The notes below the pieces were generated by a model. The model saw nothing but the letters and a program-made list of their open reading frames with translations. It ran no database searches and had not been told where the DNA came from. Of a stretch of 64,000 nt of DNA, positions 36,811 to 45,977 are shown one piece after another. The position numbers were made by a program, and so were the translations under genes. This DNA is from Microcoleus vaginatus HSN003. GTDB taxonomy: Bacteria > Cyanobacteriota > Cyanobacteriia > Cyanobacteriales > Microcoleaceae. Each line of letters starts with the position of its first letter. Within the stretch, counting starts at the first letter, position 1. The DNA is taken from assembly GCF_022701255.1 (NCBI RefSeq), contig NZ_CP031705.1, positions 2,803,501 to 2,867,500 of the forward strand, written 5' to 3'.

Positions 36811-37245
36811 TTAAGACTCTTTACCCACAACTTGTTCTTTTAAAGAATCAATTTCCGTTAACAACTCTTGGCGATCAGAAGCCTTGAGCAGATAGCGATA
36901 AACAAACCAACCCGTATATCCCATGCCAATCAACTCAAAAATTGGAGCTACCAAAGGGACATCATTAAGAGCACCTAAAACTCCCAGCATTACCTTAATA
37001 CTAATACCGCCTGCCAGAATTAAACCAACAGTTATGAGGGGCTTTTGGTAGTCAGCAAAAAAATTAGAGAGATAGGCTGGAAATTCCGACAAAATTGTAA
37101 TAACTTGGTCTTTAATATCTTGGAACTGGCTCGTCGTTGTTTCTGGGGTTGTCGTAGTCATGACGCCCGGTTGGTCAGGCACCAGGTCTACTGTGACGAC
37201 TTCAGTAACTGTTTGTGTCTCGTCCGAAAAGTTAGCTTGTGTCAT
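36811..37245 (-). CDS. CAAD/CURT1-like thylakoid membrane protein
   Basis: 144 residues: a disordered acidic/Thr-rich N terminus, an amphipathic helix (QFQDIKDQVITILSEFPAYL), two closely spaced membrane helices (~72-92 LITVGLILAGGISIKVMLGV; ~100-122) and a C-terminal helix (YLLKASDRQELLTEIDSLKE). This is the CAAD module, found in some cyanobacterial aminoacyl-tRNA synthetases and as stand-alone CURT1-type proteins that curve thylakoid membranes. As a free-standing copy I favour the CURT1/CAAD type. Confidence 0.85.
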   Translation of the reverse strand: MTQANFSDETQTVTEVVTVDLVPDQPGVMTTTTPETTTSQFQDIKDQVITILSEFPAYLSNFFADYQKPLITVGLILAGGISIKVMLGVLGALNDVPLVAPIFELIGMGYTGWFVYRYLLKASDRQELLTEIDSLKEQVVGKES

Positions 37246-37441
37246 TGGATACTTCCTCCGTTGTCAGGTAAAATTGCAGGCTGTGAATTGCTGCCAGTAT
37301 AATTCTCCGGCAATTAGCACAGCATCCGCGCTGCAGGGACTAATTGATGAGACTAAGGCAGAGCCTCACAAATTGCAAGCAAAAATAACGATAAGACTTG
37401 ATTGTAAACAATTCCCCTCGCTGCAAAATCGGTCTTTTGAC

Positions 37442-38449
37442 TCATTTATTCACTTGAGCGAGGTCGATTTGATTCGGGCAAGGGCGTCCTTGTTCAAAGT
37501 CGGTGATATTGGCGAGCGTGGTTTCGGCGATATTTTTCAAAGCTTCCTCGGTGAAAAAAGCTTGGTGTCCGGTAATCAGGACGTTGGGGAAAGTCAGCAA
37601 GCGTTGAAAAACGTCGTCTTGAATGACGTGATTTGACAAATCCTCAAAAAACAAATCCGTCTCTTGTTCGTACACATCTAAGCCGAGGTAGCCAATTATA
37701 CCAGACTTCAGTCCTTTGGTAACAGCTTTAGTGTCAATCAACTGACCGCGGCTGGTATTGATCAGCATCATCCCCGGTTTCATTTGCTCGATCGCCTCTG
37801 CACCGATTAAATGGTAAGTTTCTGGTATCAGCGGACAATGGAGGCTGACAATATCAGACGCGCCGAAGAGTTCCGGGAGTGCGACGTATTCCATGCCTAG
37901 GGCGAGGCAATCTGGGTTGTGGTAAACATCGTATGCCAGCAGGCGACACCCGAATCCGTGCAGAATTTGGGCAGTAATTGCGCCAATTCTGCCTGTTCCG
38001 ACGATTCCCACGGTTTTTCCGTGGAGGTCAAAACCCAACAGGCCATCTAGGGCGAAATTGCCTTCGCGGACGCGGTTGTAGGCCCGGTGGATTTTGCGGT
38101 TGAGGGACAAAATCAGAGCGACTGCGTGTTCGGCCACTGCGTAGGGAGAATAAGCCGGAACTCGCAGCAGAGTTAGATCTAAATCCTTCGCTGCTGCTAA
38201 ATCGACGTGGTTGAATCCGGCGGATCTCAGGGCTAGCAAGCGGACGCCTTGTTCGGCGATCGCCCCGAGCGTTTTCGCGTCCAAGCAGTCGTTCACGAAC
38301 GCGCAAACGGCCGGAAATCCAGCAGCCAAAACGCTGGTTTCCAGGGTCAGATGCGGTTCAAAAAAAACCAACTCGTGTTGACCACCGACATTGGCTGCTG
38401 TCAGAAAAGTGCGATCGTAGGATTTAGTATTAAATACGGCTACCTTCAT
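37442..38449 (-). CDS. D-isomer specific 2-hydroxyacid dehydrogenase (D-lactate dehydrogenase-like)
   Basis: A TTG opens the frame at 38464; ATG at 38449 ([16 protein letters not shown]) is chosen, 335 residues. Catalytic domain with [13 protein letters not shown] (Arg for the carboxylate), Rossmann motif [29 protein letters not shown], the Glu in [13 protein letters not shown], and the His in [14 protein letters not shown]. The FNTKSYD N terminus and FFED insertion match bacterial fermentative D-lactate dehydrogenases. It would reduce pyruvate to D-lactate with NADH. Confidence 0.92.
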   Translation of the reverse strand: MKVAVFNTKSYDRTFLTAANVGGQHELVFFEPHLTLETSVLAAGFPAVCAFVNDCLDAKTLGAIAEQGVRLLALRSAGFNHVDLAAAKDLDLTLLRVPAYSPYAVAEHAVALILSLNRKIHRAYNRVREGNFALDGLLGFDLHGKTVGIVGTGRIGAITAQILHGFGCRLLAYDVYHNPDCLALGMEYVALPELFGASDIVSLHCPLIPETYHLIGAEAIEQMKPGMMLINTSRGQLIDTKAVTKGLKSGIIGYLGLDVYEQETDLFFEDLSNHVIQDDVFQRLLTFPNVLITGHQAFFTEEALKNIAETTLANITDFEQGRPCPNQIDLAQVNK

Positions 38450-38544
38450 GATTTTTGCCTGCAAACCCAGTAGTAGTTGGAAATTCTTTCCAGATCAACT
38501 ATAAATTTTACTAGAACGCCGTTGCCCCAAACAACCCACTTTCC

Positions 38545-38682
38545 ATGAGAAATATTGAATTTGGCAACAAGAGCCTCTGGGAAGAAACCATTTTTTTAGC
38601 TTTAGGACAACTACTGCTTATTTTTTTGAACTTAATTGCTTATACTGTAGTCAAGCGCGAGCGTAAATTGCTAAGTTTTTAG
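38545..38682 (+). CDS. 45-residue single-span membrane peptide upstream of the K+ channel
   Basis: ATG at 38545 to TAG at 38680-38682. The product begins MRNIEFGNKSLWEE, spans the membrane with TIFLALGQLLLIFLNLIAYT, and ends with a basic VVKRERKLLSF tail. Its stop lies 11 nt before the ATG of the K+ channel gene. Codon usage looks normal, the hydrophobic block is well delimited, and the basic end would face the cytoplasm. A leader peptide or a small channel partner are both possible; this is inference. Confidence 0.5.
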   Translation: MRNIEFGNKSLWEETIFLALGQLLLIFLNLIAYTVVKRERKLLSF

Positions 38683-38693
38683 GACAAACTCAG

Positions 38694-39698
38694 ATGCGTA
38701 AAAAAATCAAAACTATAATTTATGAGATTTTAGAAACCTCAGACTCAAGCAATTTATACAGTTTAGCAGATGATGTTGTCATAACTGGTTTAATCCTGAT
38801 CAACGTCGCAGCTTTTATTGCTTCTACTTCGCCCACATTGTCGCCAGAGTACACATCGCTTTTGGCCAACATCGAAATTGTTTCCTCCTTTGTATTTACC
38901 ATAGAATATATTTTGAGGCTGTGGGTGTCTACAGCCGATCGCCGATACAGCCACCCGCTCTGGGGAAGATTGAGATACGCTCTTACACCGCTAAGTTTGA
39001 TAGATTTAGTTGCGATTTTACCTTTTTACTTTTTGCTGTTATTTCCTAGTTTGGACTTCGTTAATTTAATTCGTGTTCTGCGCTTGTTGCGCTTGCTCAA
39101 AATGAGCCGTTATTCAGAGTCAGTACGAACTATGGGAGCAGTGTTGTACTCTAAAAAAGAGGAGTTGATAGCCACTGCCTTTGCAGTTTTCATTCTGTTA
39201 ATCTTTGCCTCTAGCATCATGTATTTTGTTGAATACGAGGCACATCCCGAAGCTTTTGGCAGCATCCCCGATGCAATGTGGTGGGGAGTTGTGACATTAA
39301 CTACTGTTGGTTACGGCGATATTTATCCAATCACTCCTTTAGGGAAATTGTTAGGAGCCATGTTAGCATTTTTGGGAATCGGAATTTTTGCGTTACCTGC
39401 GGGGATAATTGCTGGGGGTTTTTCTGAGGAACTACAAAAGAGAAAGCAGGAAAAAAGGGCTAAAAATTTAGAGGAATTTGCGAATGCTCAATCGGTCAAC
39501 ATGCAGGCGGAAATCGAGGTGGGTTTTGAAGACAAGCAAAAAGCGATCGCACTTCATGTTGAAAATTCATCTAACTTGATGAAAATGTGTGTTCAAATGA
39601 CCAAAGAGAAGTTAGGAAGTGAGTTTCAAAATGAACAAATTTTGCGCGATTTAGCTATTCATATGTACAATGAAGCTGTCCGCAAATTCGATCTTTAA
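38694..39698 (+). CDS. voltage-gated K+ channel (Kv-like, 6 TM)
   Basis: 334 residues. S1-S3 (~27-115), an arginine-rich S4 (LIRVLRLLRLLKMSRY, ~122-138), S5, the pore helix and selectivity filter TLTTVGYGDIYP (~203-213), S6 (LGAMLAFLGIGIFALPAGII), and a ~90-residue charged cytoplasmic helix region (LQKRKQEKRAKNLEEFANAQ). Exports or equilibrates K+ in response to membrane potential in the plasma or thylakoid membrane. A tiny membrane ORF ends 11 nt upstream and is probably on the same transcript. Confidence 0.95.
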   Translation: MRKKIKTIIYEILETSDSSNLYSLADDVVITGLILINVAAFIASTSPTLSPEYTSLLANIEIVSSFVFTIEYILRLWVSTADRRYSHPLWGRLRYALTPLSLIDLVAILPFYFLLLFPSLDFVNLIRVLRLLRLLKMSRYSESVRTMGAVLYSKKEELIATAFAVFILLIFASSIMYFVEYEAHPEAFGSIPDAMWWGVVTLTTVGYGDIYPITPLGKLLGAMLAFLGIGIFALPAGIIAGGFSEELQKRKQEKRAKNLEEFANAQSVNMQAEIEVGFEDKQKAIALHVENSSNLMKMCVQMTKEKLGSEFQNEQILRDLAIHMYNEAVRKFDL

Positions 39699-39815
39699 TT
39701 ACAGATATATACTGCCTGTACCCCCCCCGAATTGTTACCCTAGTGAGCAAAAATAAAGCAATCGCTTGTGGTTAGTTATGACTGCTTTATGTAATGACTA
39801 ATGACCAATACTTAA

Positions 39816-40550
39816 TTACCAATCTGGCGGCAAATTGTAATATTCGAGAGTTGATTTATCTCCCAGCAAATCTTGGGTTTGTCTGTCAATTTTAATCTCA
39901 CCATCCGCCAAAATTAAAGCCCTTTGAGTCGTTTTTCCGATCCAATTCAAATTGTGAGAAGCGATCAAAATTACCTCGATCGGCAATTGGGACAAAACTG
40001 ACGCCAAGTGACGCCGCCACGACGGATCGAGTCCGTTAGTCGGCTCGTCTAAGATTAAAATTGCCGGCTCTAATGCTAAAATTGCTGCCAAGGCTGCTAA
40101 CCTTCTTTGACCTCCCGAAAGTTCGTGGGCCGAACGGTTGGCAAATTCTACTAAACCAAATTCGTCTAATAGCGCTAAAGCTCGATCGCGCGCAACTCCC
40201 GGCGGCACTCCGTAATTGCGCGGCCCGAACATGACATCCTCTAAAATAGTGGGCATAAATAGCTGGTCGTTAGCATCTTGAAAGCAAAATCCAATCTGCC
40301 GGCGCGCCTGCGATAAAGTCGCCTCTTCCAACTTTTTTCCCTGCACTCTGATCTCGCCAGATTGAGGCATTTTTAATCCAATCAAGTTTTCGAGCAAAGT
40401 GCTTTTCCCAGCACCTGTCAGGCCGAGTAGAGCAACTCTTTCTCCCGGTTGCAAAGTAAAAGAAATTCCCCGCAATACTGGCTTTTGCTCGGGATAGCCA
40501 AATACTAAGTCTTTCACTTCGATTGTTGGTGCGGATTTGAGATTAGTCAT
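39816..40550 (-). CDS. cbiO: cobalt/nickel ECF transporter ATPase
   Basis: 244-residue ABC ATPase: Walker A GLTGAGKSTLLENL, Q-loop FCFQDANDQLFMPT, signature LSGGQRRLAALAAIL, Walker B AILILDEPTNGLD, and switch His in ASHNLNW. The QDANDQLF Q-loop is typical of the CbiO/NikO group. It powers uptake through CbiQ and CbiM, encoded just upstream. The ~174-bp gap to cbiQ is filled by a dispersed repeat rather than a gene, so the operon has been interrupted by it. Confidence 0.93.
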   Translation of the reverse strand: MTNLKSAPTIEVKDLVFGYPEQKPVLRGISFTLQPGERVALLGLTGAGKSTLLENLIGLKMPQSGEIRVQGKKLEEATLSQARRQIGFCFQDANDQLFMPTILEDVMFGPRNYGVPPGVARDRALALLDEFGLVEFANRSAHELSGGQRRLAALAAILALEPAILILDEPTNGLDPSWRRHLASVLSQLPIEVILIASHNLNWIGKTTQRALILADGEIKIDRQTQDLLGDKSTLEYYNLPPDW

Positions 40551-40592
40551 CCGATTTTAGATTGTAGATTTAGATTGAATAATTTCAACTCG

Positions 40593-40712
40593 TTCCCAGG
40601 CAGAGCTTGGTAACGCAGATCCGGAGGCTCTGCCTCCACTTTTCCTCCGCAAGAAGCGAGGCAGAGGCTCTGGATCTCGATTCCCAGACAGAGCCGGGGA
40701 ACCACTTAAATG
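40593..40712. repeat. dispersed palindromic repeat between cbiO and cbiQ
   Basis: Two palindromic words: around 40593-40615 (TTCCCAGGCAGAGCTTGGTAA) and GAGGCTCTGCCTC, with partial inverted copies up to 40712. The first word recurs inside the gene at 5295-5317. Confidence 0.6.
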
Positions 40713-40724
40713 CCCAAGGCCCAA

Positions 40725-41381
40725 TTACGAATAACCGTAAGAAGCTATTGTTAATCCGGCTGCTATTAAAATTGCTAGTGTCAGCCAGAGTCGCTCTTTA
40801 GGTGTCGATTTTGAGTCGGCGGGCAAACTTCCTTTATAGCCGCGAATTAGCATGGCTGCGTGTACTCTTTCTGCGCGATCGAGACTTCGCAAATAAAGGG
40901 CTCCGATCATGGAAGCACTGGCGTAGCGCAGCCATCCTCCGGTACCCGATAAGCCCCGGAGTTGGGCAGATATTTTCATGCGGTTGACTTCCGCAAGCAG
41001 GATTTCCAAGTATTGTCCCGTTAACAGTACAATCTCTTGCAAACCTGCTGGTAGGGGTAATCCTTTGAGGGCGATTCCGAAACTGTGGGGTGGCAAAGTT
41101 AGCAGAAAACTGTTCATAATTAGCAGGCAAAGTAGGGAACGCAGCAACAGAAAACTGGCGCGTTCCCACCCTTGGGGCAGCACTAATAAGGAAAGAAAAA
41201 GCAATTCGGCTCCCAACAGTTGGGCTAGAGTTCGCACCGGAGCCCTGAGCCAAAACGACCAGAAAAGTGCGATCGCCCCATAAATTCCCAGCCACAGCCA
41301 AGCGCCTGTCTTCAGAAAACCCATGCCAATCACAATTGTGAGAGACACTCGCAATCGAAAAGGTATGGGGAGTTTAGACAT
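40725..41381 (-). CDS. cbiQ: cobalt/nickel ECF transporter transmembrane (T) component
   Basis: 218 residues with five or so helices and the two Arg-containing coupling motifs of EcfT proteins: MKISAQLRGL (~140) and MLIRGYKGSLP (~178), which contact CbiO. Its start overlaps the 3' end of cbiM by 8 nt, showing coupled translation. Cobalt versus nickel cannot be decided from this protein. Confidence 0.92.
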   Translation of the reverse strand: MSKLPIPFRLRVSLTIVIGMGFLKTGAWLWLGIYGAIALFWSFWLRAPVRTLAQLLGAELLFLSLLVLPQGWERASFLLLRSLLCLLIMNSFLLTLPPHSFGIALKGLPLPAGLQEIVLLTGQYLEILLAEVNRMKISAQLRGLSGTGGWLRYASASMIGALYLRSLDRAERVHAAMLIRGYKGSLPADSKSTPKERLWLTLAILIAAGLTIASYGYS

Positions 41382-42303
41382 CTTTAGGTTTTACCACCAA
41401 CTGAGCCATCCCAAAAGCCGCGCCGAAGCTGAAGGCAGACCCTAAAAGTCCAGCAATGCTAGTACCAATCGGCTGTTCTTCTAATCCTTTAACTGTGTAA
41501 TCTGCTAAAGGAGTGGGATTTTCGATCGCCACAGATTCTTTATCTTTAAAGCCGTATTTTTCGGCTACCGCTTCTAATCCGTCAGGCCAACTTGAAGCAA
41601 ACAGTGAAAGCACCCCGGCAATTAATAAAACTCCGATTACTGGCACTACCCATTTCTGCAATTGTGGCTGTTCTCCCGGCAGTAAATCCGGCCGCACTTT
41701 GACGAGATAAGTTAAAACGCCACCTGTAATTATCCCTTCGCCAATCCCAATTAAAATATGTACGCCTACCATTGCTGGCAATGCGATAGTGAGCCCTACT
41801 GTTCCAGAAATTGCCAATTGGATCGCCACAGAAATCGAAGCAGCCACGACGCTAAGGGCGGCTGCAATCCCTGCTGCTAGCGGCAAACGATTTCTGGAAC
41901 CTCCCAAAAGTTGCTGCAATGGCTGCAACAGCCACCAACCCACCCAAATGCCCACTAGCCCCATATTAAAAATATTGGCTCCCAGGGCGGTGATGCCCCC
42001 ATCGGCAAACAACACGCTCTGAATTATAAAAACTGTGCTCATCGCTAAAGTTGCCGCCCAAGGGTTCCCCAAAACGACGGATGCGAGCGCCCCTCCTAAC
42101 AAGTGGCCGCTGGTACCTCCGGCTACGGGAAAGTTGATCATCTGGGCTGCAAACACGAAAGCTGTGGTTAAGCCCATGATTGGGGCTTGTCGGAGTCCAA
42201 GGCTGGCGCGGGTTCGATTTAGGGCAACTGCAATTGCTGCTGCGCTTGCTATGCCGGTGGCAATGGCTACTGGCGGTGAAAGAAAACCATCAGGTATGTG
42301 CAT
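41374..42303 (-). CDS. cbiM: cobalt/nickel ECF transporter substrate-binding protein with C-terminal PDGLE domain (CbiMN/NikMN-type)
   Basis: The frame extends upstream to a TTG at 42315, but the true start is ATG at 42303: CbiM/NikM proteins must begin MHIPDGFL because the N-terminal Met-His is part of the metal site. 309 residues; helices to ~215 carry the S-component fold (GHLLGGALASVVLGNPWAAT; HILIGIGEGIITGGVLTYLV). From ~225 a fused CbiN-like PDGLE domain follows (FASSWPDGLEAVAEKYGF) with a final helix. The fusion replaces a separate cbiN. A Fur-like palindrome lies ~240 bp upstream. Confidence 0.95.
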   Translation of the reverse strand: MHIPDGFLSPPVAIATGIASAAAIAVALNRTRASLGLRQAPIMGLTTAFVFAAQMINFPVAGGTSGHLLGGALASVVLGNPWAATLAMSTVFIIQSVLFADGGITALGANIFNMGLVGIWVGWWLLQPLQQLLGGSRNRLPLAAGIAAALSVVAASISVAIQLAISGTVGLTIALPAMVGVHILIGIGEGIITGGVLTYLVKVRPDLLPGEQPQLQKWVVPVIGVLLIAGVLSLFASSWPDGLEAVAEKYGFKDKESVAIENPTPLADYTVKGLEEQPIGTSIAGLLGSAFSFGAAFGMAQLVVKPKDV

Positions 42304-42914
42304 TGATGTATCCAAACAAGAGAACTTCCAACTCTTTAGTCAACTATTTCTTACAAAAATTTAAAACCCCCTCTGGGGGCATTAATGCGATCGAGCGATC
42401 GGGGGATTTGCGACGGGCGATCGCTTACTCGATATAGATTCCGGCTTCACAGCCAGAGTTTTGAGGATGAGAAATGTAACATTAAATAATCCTGAAGAAT
42501 TATTCTGATATTTTACCGACCCCCCCACATTCACGCTTTTTGATAAGAATTATCAATGTTTGTATACAGATTCAACTACAAAATGTATTTACCATCAAGC
42601 TCAAGCAAGAATTAAAAAAAACATAAAGAAAAAACTGAAGATCCCTAATTATTTTTATTTGCGCCTCTTCCGAATAATTTGTATTAATCTGTTGACGATC
42701 GCAGCCGCTAAATTGCCCGATAGCTAATTAAAGCCAAAGTATTGCTCTAGAAACTAAAAAGCTAGAATTATTGCTAATTAATATAGTTAGTAGTATGTTG
42801 GCGGTTGTCGATCGCACATTGGCGCGATCGGCTCTGTCCGCACGAGCTGCATTATCAAGAAACTCAAAATACTAATGCACTTATTCTCAAGTAATTTTCC
42901 GCACAACCTACAGG
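42304..42914. other. gene-free region upstream of cbiM
   Basis: About 600 bp, AT-rich, without a supported gene. It contains the palindrome at 42541-42555 and several HIP1-like words. I looked for a cobalamin riboswitch core and did not find one. Confidence 0.5.
42541..42555. promoter_or_regulatory. Fur-like palindrome upstream of cbiM
   Basis: TGATAAGAATTATCA is a perfect 6-3-6 inverted repeat resembling half-sites of ferric-uptake-regulator boxes. It sits ~240 bp from the cbiM start, so control of cbiMQO is possible but unproven. Confidence 0.4.
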
Positions 42915-43766
42915 ATGTTTGCCAGTGGTGCAACGCTCAATCCCAGACATTTAGTTCCCTCTGAATTTTCCAAACACTTAGAGATCGCTCAAGTTTCTGT
43001 CTACGGACTTAGCTTTTAATCTGCTGGTTTATTTCTGTTTTTACCTTTAGTTAACCTACTGCATCCCAGCCCTTGGTAGCGGTGGATGGGAACCATTCAC
43101 GGCATGGGTGCAGTGTTGGCATTACTGGTAATGGTTTATACGGGACATTTGGCTTTTCCCTTGCTGCAGGTTGCCGATAAAATCTTGCCACAAATGCGTA
43201 CATTAGCTTTTTGGTCAACGCCAAGGAGATGCACATAATTGTTTGGGTTAGCCTCGGAGCTTTGACTCTTTTATTTATGACTTTTCCCATCGCAATGTGG
43301 CGCGTTAGCCAAAAAGAAAAGTTTCGCGGTTTTCACGTCAAGTCTTTGACAATCGAGCGGCCAAATCCCGCTAATGCTGTTGCTAATGCTGTGGCTAAGG
43401 GCGGGACTCAATCAGCTATCAGCAGCCCAGCCGAAAGTTTAGGCGGTAGATGGAACAAATCAGAGAACAGAAATTACCGAGCTGGCCAAGCTAGATGAGT
43501 TAACTCTTAAACTGTAAGATCGCATCGATCGAAGTTGGCAAACTAGCCCTACTTTCAATCAAAATCTAGTCTATCGAGTCAGTCCAAGTCAAGATGGGGC
43601 GATCGACAATTTCCAGCCACTCAATCAACCAGCCAAGGATTACGACCAAGAAACTGCTTTGCCAAATCTGCGGAAATCTTCCGAAACTAGCAGTAACAGT
43701 GCAGCACCAGTCACTAAGTTTACTGTCGTGTTTGCTCCTACGGGAACCTTAGAAGTTAACCCGTAA
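42915..43766 (+). pseudogene. decayed membrane-protein gene (three stops, two frameshifts)
   Basis: Joining frames gives a coherent ~280-residue protein. From ATG 42915 it reads MFASGATLNPRHLVPSEF, then TAA (43017), SAGLFLFLPLVNLLHPSPW, TAG (43077, probably a former Trp), then MGTIHGMGAVLALLVMVYTG and LAFPLLQVADKILPQ. A frameshift near 43215 leads to HIIVWVSLGALTLLFMTFPI and RVSQKEKFRGFHVKSL; another near 43450 returns to the first frame (EITELAKLDELTLKL), TAA (43515), then DRIDRSWQTSPTFNQNLVYR and TKFTVVFAPTGTLEVNP. Three or four helices plus a soluble C-terminal domain of a kind I recall from cyanobacterial conserved proteins. Confidence 0.75.
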
Positions 43767-43787
43767 TTCACATACAACATCTCTCCG

Positions 43788-43812
43788 GTAAGGTGCTGAT
43801 GGCTCACCTTAC
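43788..43812 (+). terminator. hairpin after the decayed gene
   Basis: GTAAGGTG (43788-43795) pairs with CACCTTAC (43805-43812), followed by a T-rich run (TTTTGATTTTT). A plausible intrinsic terminator just upstream of the ferritin-like gene. Confidence 0.55.
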
Positions 43813-43861
43813 TTTTGATTTTTAACTTAAATGTGATATTATAAAGAGCGCCCTCTCAGGC

Positions 43862-44317
43862 ATGCTACTTCTAAAACAACAAATGAAAGAACTTGACGAG
43901 AAAAAAACCCAGGAACTGCTATGCACCATCATGGAATGGGAACTGGCAGGTGTCGTGCGCTATACCCACTATTCACTAATGGTGACAGGGCCAAACCGGA
44001 TTCCCATCGTGCAGTTTTTTAAAGCACAAGCCACGGAATCTCTAATCCACGCCCAACAAGCAGGAGAAATTCTCACTGGTTTAGAGGGGCATCCTAGTCA
44101 GAAAATTGCTCCCATCGAAGAAACCTACAAACACTCGGTGAAAGACTTGTTAGAAGAAAGTTTAAATCACGAGAAAAAAGCGCTCAAAAAGTATAAATCT
44201 TTACTTGACGTGGTGACAGACTCCAGTGTTTATTTGGAAGAATATGCCCGCAATCTAATTGGACAAGAAGAATTGCACCAAGTAGAACTGAAAAAAATGC
44301 TACGGGATTATAGTTGA
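43862..44317 (+). CDS. ferritin-like / bacterioferritin-type protein
   Basis: 151 residues, all-helical. Metal-site residues of a ferritin-like four-helix bundle are visible: MEWELAGVVRYTHY (Glu, helix A), ESLIHAQQAGE (ExxH, helix B), EESLNHEKKAL (Glu, helix C) and GQEELHQVELKKML (ExxH, helix D). It could store or detoxify iron, or be a Bfr- or Dps-related protein; no haem-ligand Met is obvious. An alternative ATG lies at 43883. The FTR1 permease gene follows 104 bp downstream, which fits iron uptake followed by storage. Confidence 0.85.
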   Translation: MLLLKQQMKELDEKKTQELLCTIMEWELAGVVRYTHYSLMVTGPNRIPIVQFFKAQATESLIHAQQAGEILTGLEGHPSQKIAPIEETYKHSVKDLLEESLNHEKKALKKYKSLLDVVTDSSVYLEEYARNLIGQEELHQVELKKMLRDYS

Positions 44318-44338
44318 TTTAATCATTTAGTTAGTTGT

Positions 44339-44373
44339 TATTGGTTATTGGTTATTGGTTATTGGTTATTTTC
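44339..44373. repeat. short tandem repeat (ATTGGTT units)
   Basis: About four to five 7-bp units between the ferritin-like gene and the FTR1 gene. Confidence 0.7.
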
Positions 44374-44421
44374 AATCACCAATGACCAATACCCCATGCC
44401 CATGCCCCATGATTATAAAAA

Positions 44422-45384
44422 ATGAATTTTAGTGAAGCCATACCCACTTTTGTAATTACCCTGCGCGAAGGCGTAGAAGCCGCCTTAGTCGTCGGAATTG
44501 TACTAGCTTGCCTCAAAAAAGCCGAGCAAAGTCACCTCACTTCTTGGGTTTATGCAGGTGTCGCAGCCGGCATTGGTGCTAGCGGTATTGTGGGTATTCT
44601 CTTCAATGCAGTGCTCGCAGCACTATCAACATCCGAGCAGCCTTACGCACCAGTCATTAAACAGCTATTAGAGGGCGTGTTGGGCATTGTGGCGATCGCA
44701 ATGCTAAGCTGGATGCTAATTTGGATGACTCAGCAAGCGCGCTTTCTCAAAGCTGAAGTTGAAGGAGTAGTTACAGCAGCTTTGACAGAAAATACCAATG
44801 CCGGGTGGGGCGTATTTGGCTTAATTTTTATTGCGGTACTGCGCGAAGGTTTTGAAACAGTTATATTTGTCAGCGCTCAATTTCAACAAGGTTTCAGCCC
44901 CGCTTTGGGAGCTTTGGCTGGTTTGACTGGGGCGGCAATCATTGGCGCGCTACTGTTCTATTGGGGTGTCAAAATTGATATCCGCCTGTTTTTCAAGTTT
45001 ATGGGGATTTTGTTGCTGTTAATAGTGGCAGGTTTGGCAGTATCTGCACTCAAACATTTTGACCAAGCCGCTGGGATTTTGTCACAGATGAATAGCAAGT
45101 ATGCAGCAATTTGTGTTTATTACGATCGCCTCGCACCAGTCCACTCTTGTATTTTAGGGCCTATGGTGTGGAATGCAGCCGAAATTTTGCCCGATCGACA
45201 ATTTCCAGGAGTGCTTCTCAAAGCACTGTTTGGATACAGAGATCGACTTTATCTCGTCCAAGCAGGGGTTTACACACTATTCTTAGCCACCATCGGCGGC
45301 CTTTATTTCCAAAAATTAGGCTCTAACGCGACTGTTCCCAACAAAAATACTCAGCCAGCTCGATCGCAAACTCGCCCCCAGTAG
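44422..45384 (+). CDS. FTR1-family iron permease
   Basis: 320 residues, about seven membrane helices. The two REGxE iron-binding motifs of the FTR1/EfeU family are present: TLREGVEAALVVGI (~12-25) and VLREGFETVIFVSA (~145). The mid-section IDIRLFFKFMGILLLLIVAG is typical. It imports iron (ferric after oxidation in yeast; ferrous in EfeUOB). No EfeO or EfeB partner is nearby; the ferritin-like gene directly upstream is the likely functional partner. Confidence 0.93.
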   Translation: MNFSEAIPTFVITLREGVEAALVVGIVLACLKKAEQSHLTSWVYAGVAAGIGASGIVGILFNAVLAALSTSEQPYAPVIKQLLEGVLGIVAIAMLSWMLIWMTQQARFLKAEVEGVVTAALTENTNAGWGVFGLIFIAVLREGFETVIFVSAQFQQGFSPALGALAGLTGAAIIGALLFYWGVKIDIRLFFKFMGILLLLIVAGLAVSALKHFDQAAGILSQMNSKYAAICVYYDRLAPVHSCILGPMVWNAAEILPDRQFPGVLLKALFGYRDRLYLVQAGVYTLFLATIGGLYFQKLGSNATVPNKNTQPARSQTRPQ

Positions 45385-45977
45385 GTATGCAAGCGGTTTT
45401 TATCGGTTGTTTTCCTGATTCCAGGCCGAGAAAAAAATTAGCCCCACAGGCAAAAAATTGACCAAAAATTTTCAGGTTGCGGGATGGAGTATTTGAATTT
45501 TATATGATACAATTAAATAATTCTAATAGTGTTTATTTGTTTGATAAATAGTTATATTAATATTATTTAATAATACCGTCAATACCCCAACAAACCAAGC
45601 ACTACCCCTCAAAAAACACAAAAATTTTTTAAGCAAAATTAACTAAGTTAAAAAAATTACAGTTAATGGTTAACAGGGTCATGGAAGACGCGGACTACCG
45701 TTAGGGCGATCCTGTGAAGCCCCAGACGCACCCTGCAAAAGTTAAGGCTGTTCTGGCCGACCAAAAATTTGCCCCCAGCAACATTTTGGCCCAACAGTTT
45801 TCTGATAAGCCCTCTTAGGGCTTATAATTACTACAAGAATATTTACAGAGCCCTGAAAGTTCTTAATCAACCTTATAATCCTTAATGAAGCTTAAAATTA
45901 AAAAATTGTTCGTTAAAGTTACCTGGAACCCCCAGAAGGCTGTAGGATCTGCCATTCGGTTAGCGGTGAGATAAATA
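45385..45977. other. long intergenic region upstream of rpaA
   Basis: 593 bp, strongly AT-rich in its first half, no supported ORF. It includes a tight hairpin ATAAGCCCT-CTT-AGGGCTTAT (45805-45825) about 150 bp before rpaA, either a terminator of the upstream transcript or a leader element. Confidence 0.5.

Noticed and set aside
36630..36887. Frames rich in KKEEGRRK or LLPSSLF
   Set aside because: Translations of the pyrimidine-rich repeat tract after aroA.
40607..40801. 64-codon plus-strand frame between cbiO and cbiQ
   Set aside because: Derived from the palindromic repeat; no coding character.
42304..42914. Cobalamin or NiCo riboswitch before cbiM
   Set aside because: No recognisable conserved core found on the minus strand.
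44339..44373. ATTGGTT tandem as CRISPR-like or regulatory array
   Set aside because: Simple 7-bp repeat without spacers; common filler in these genomes.
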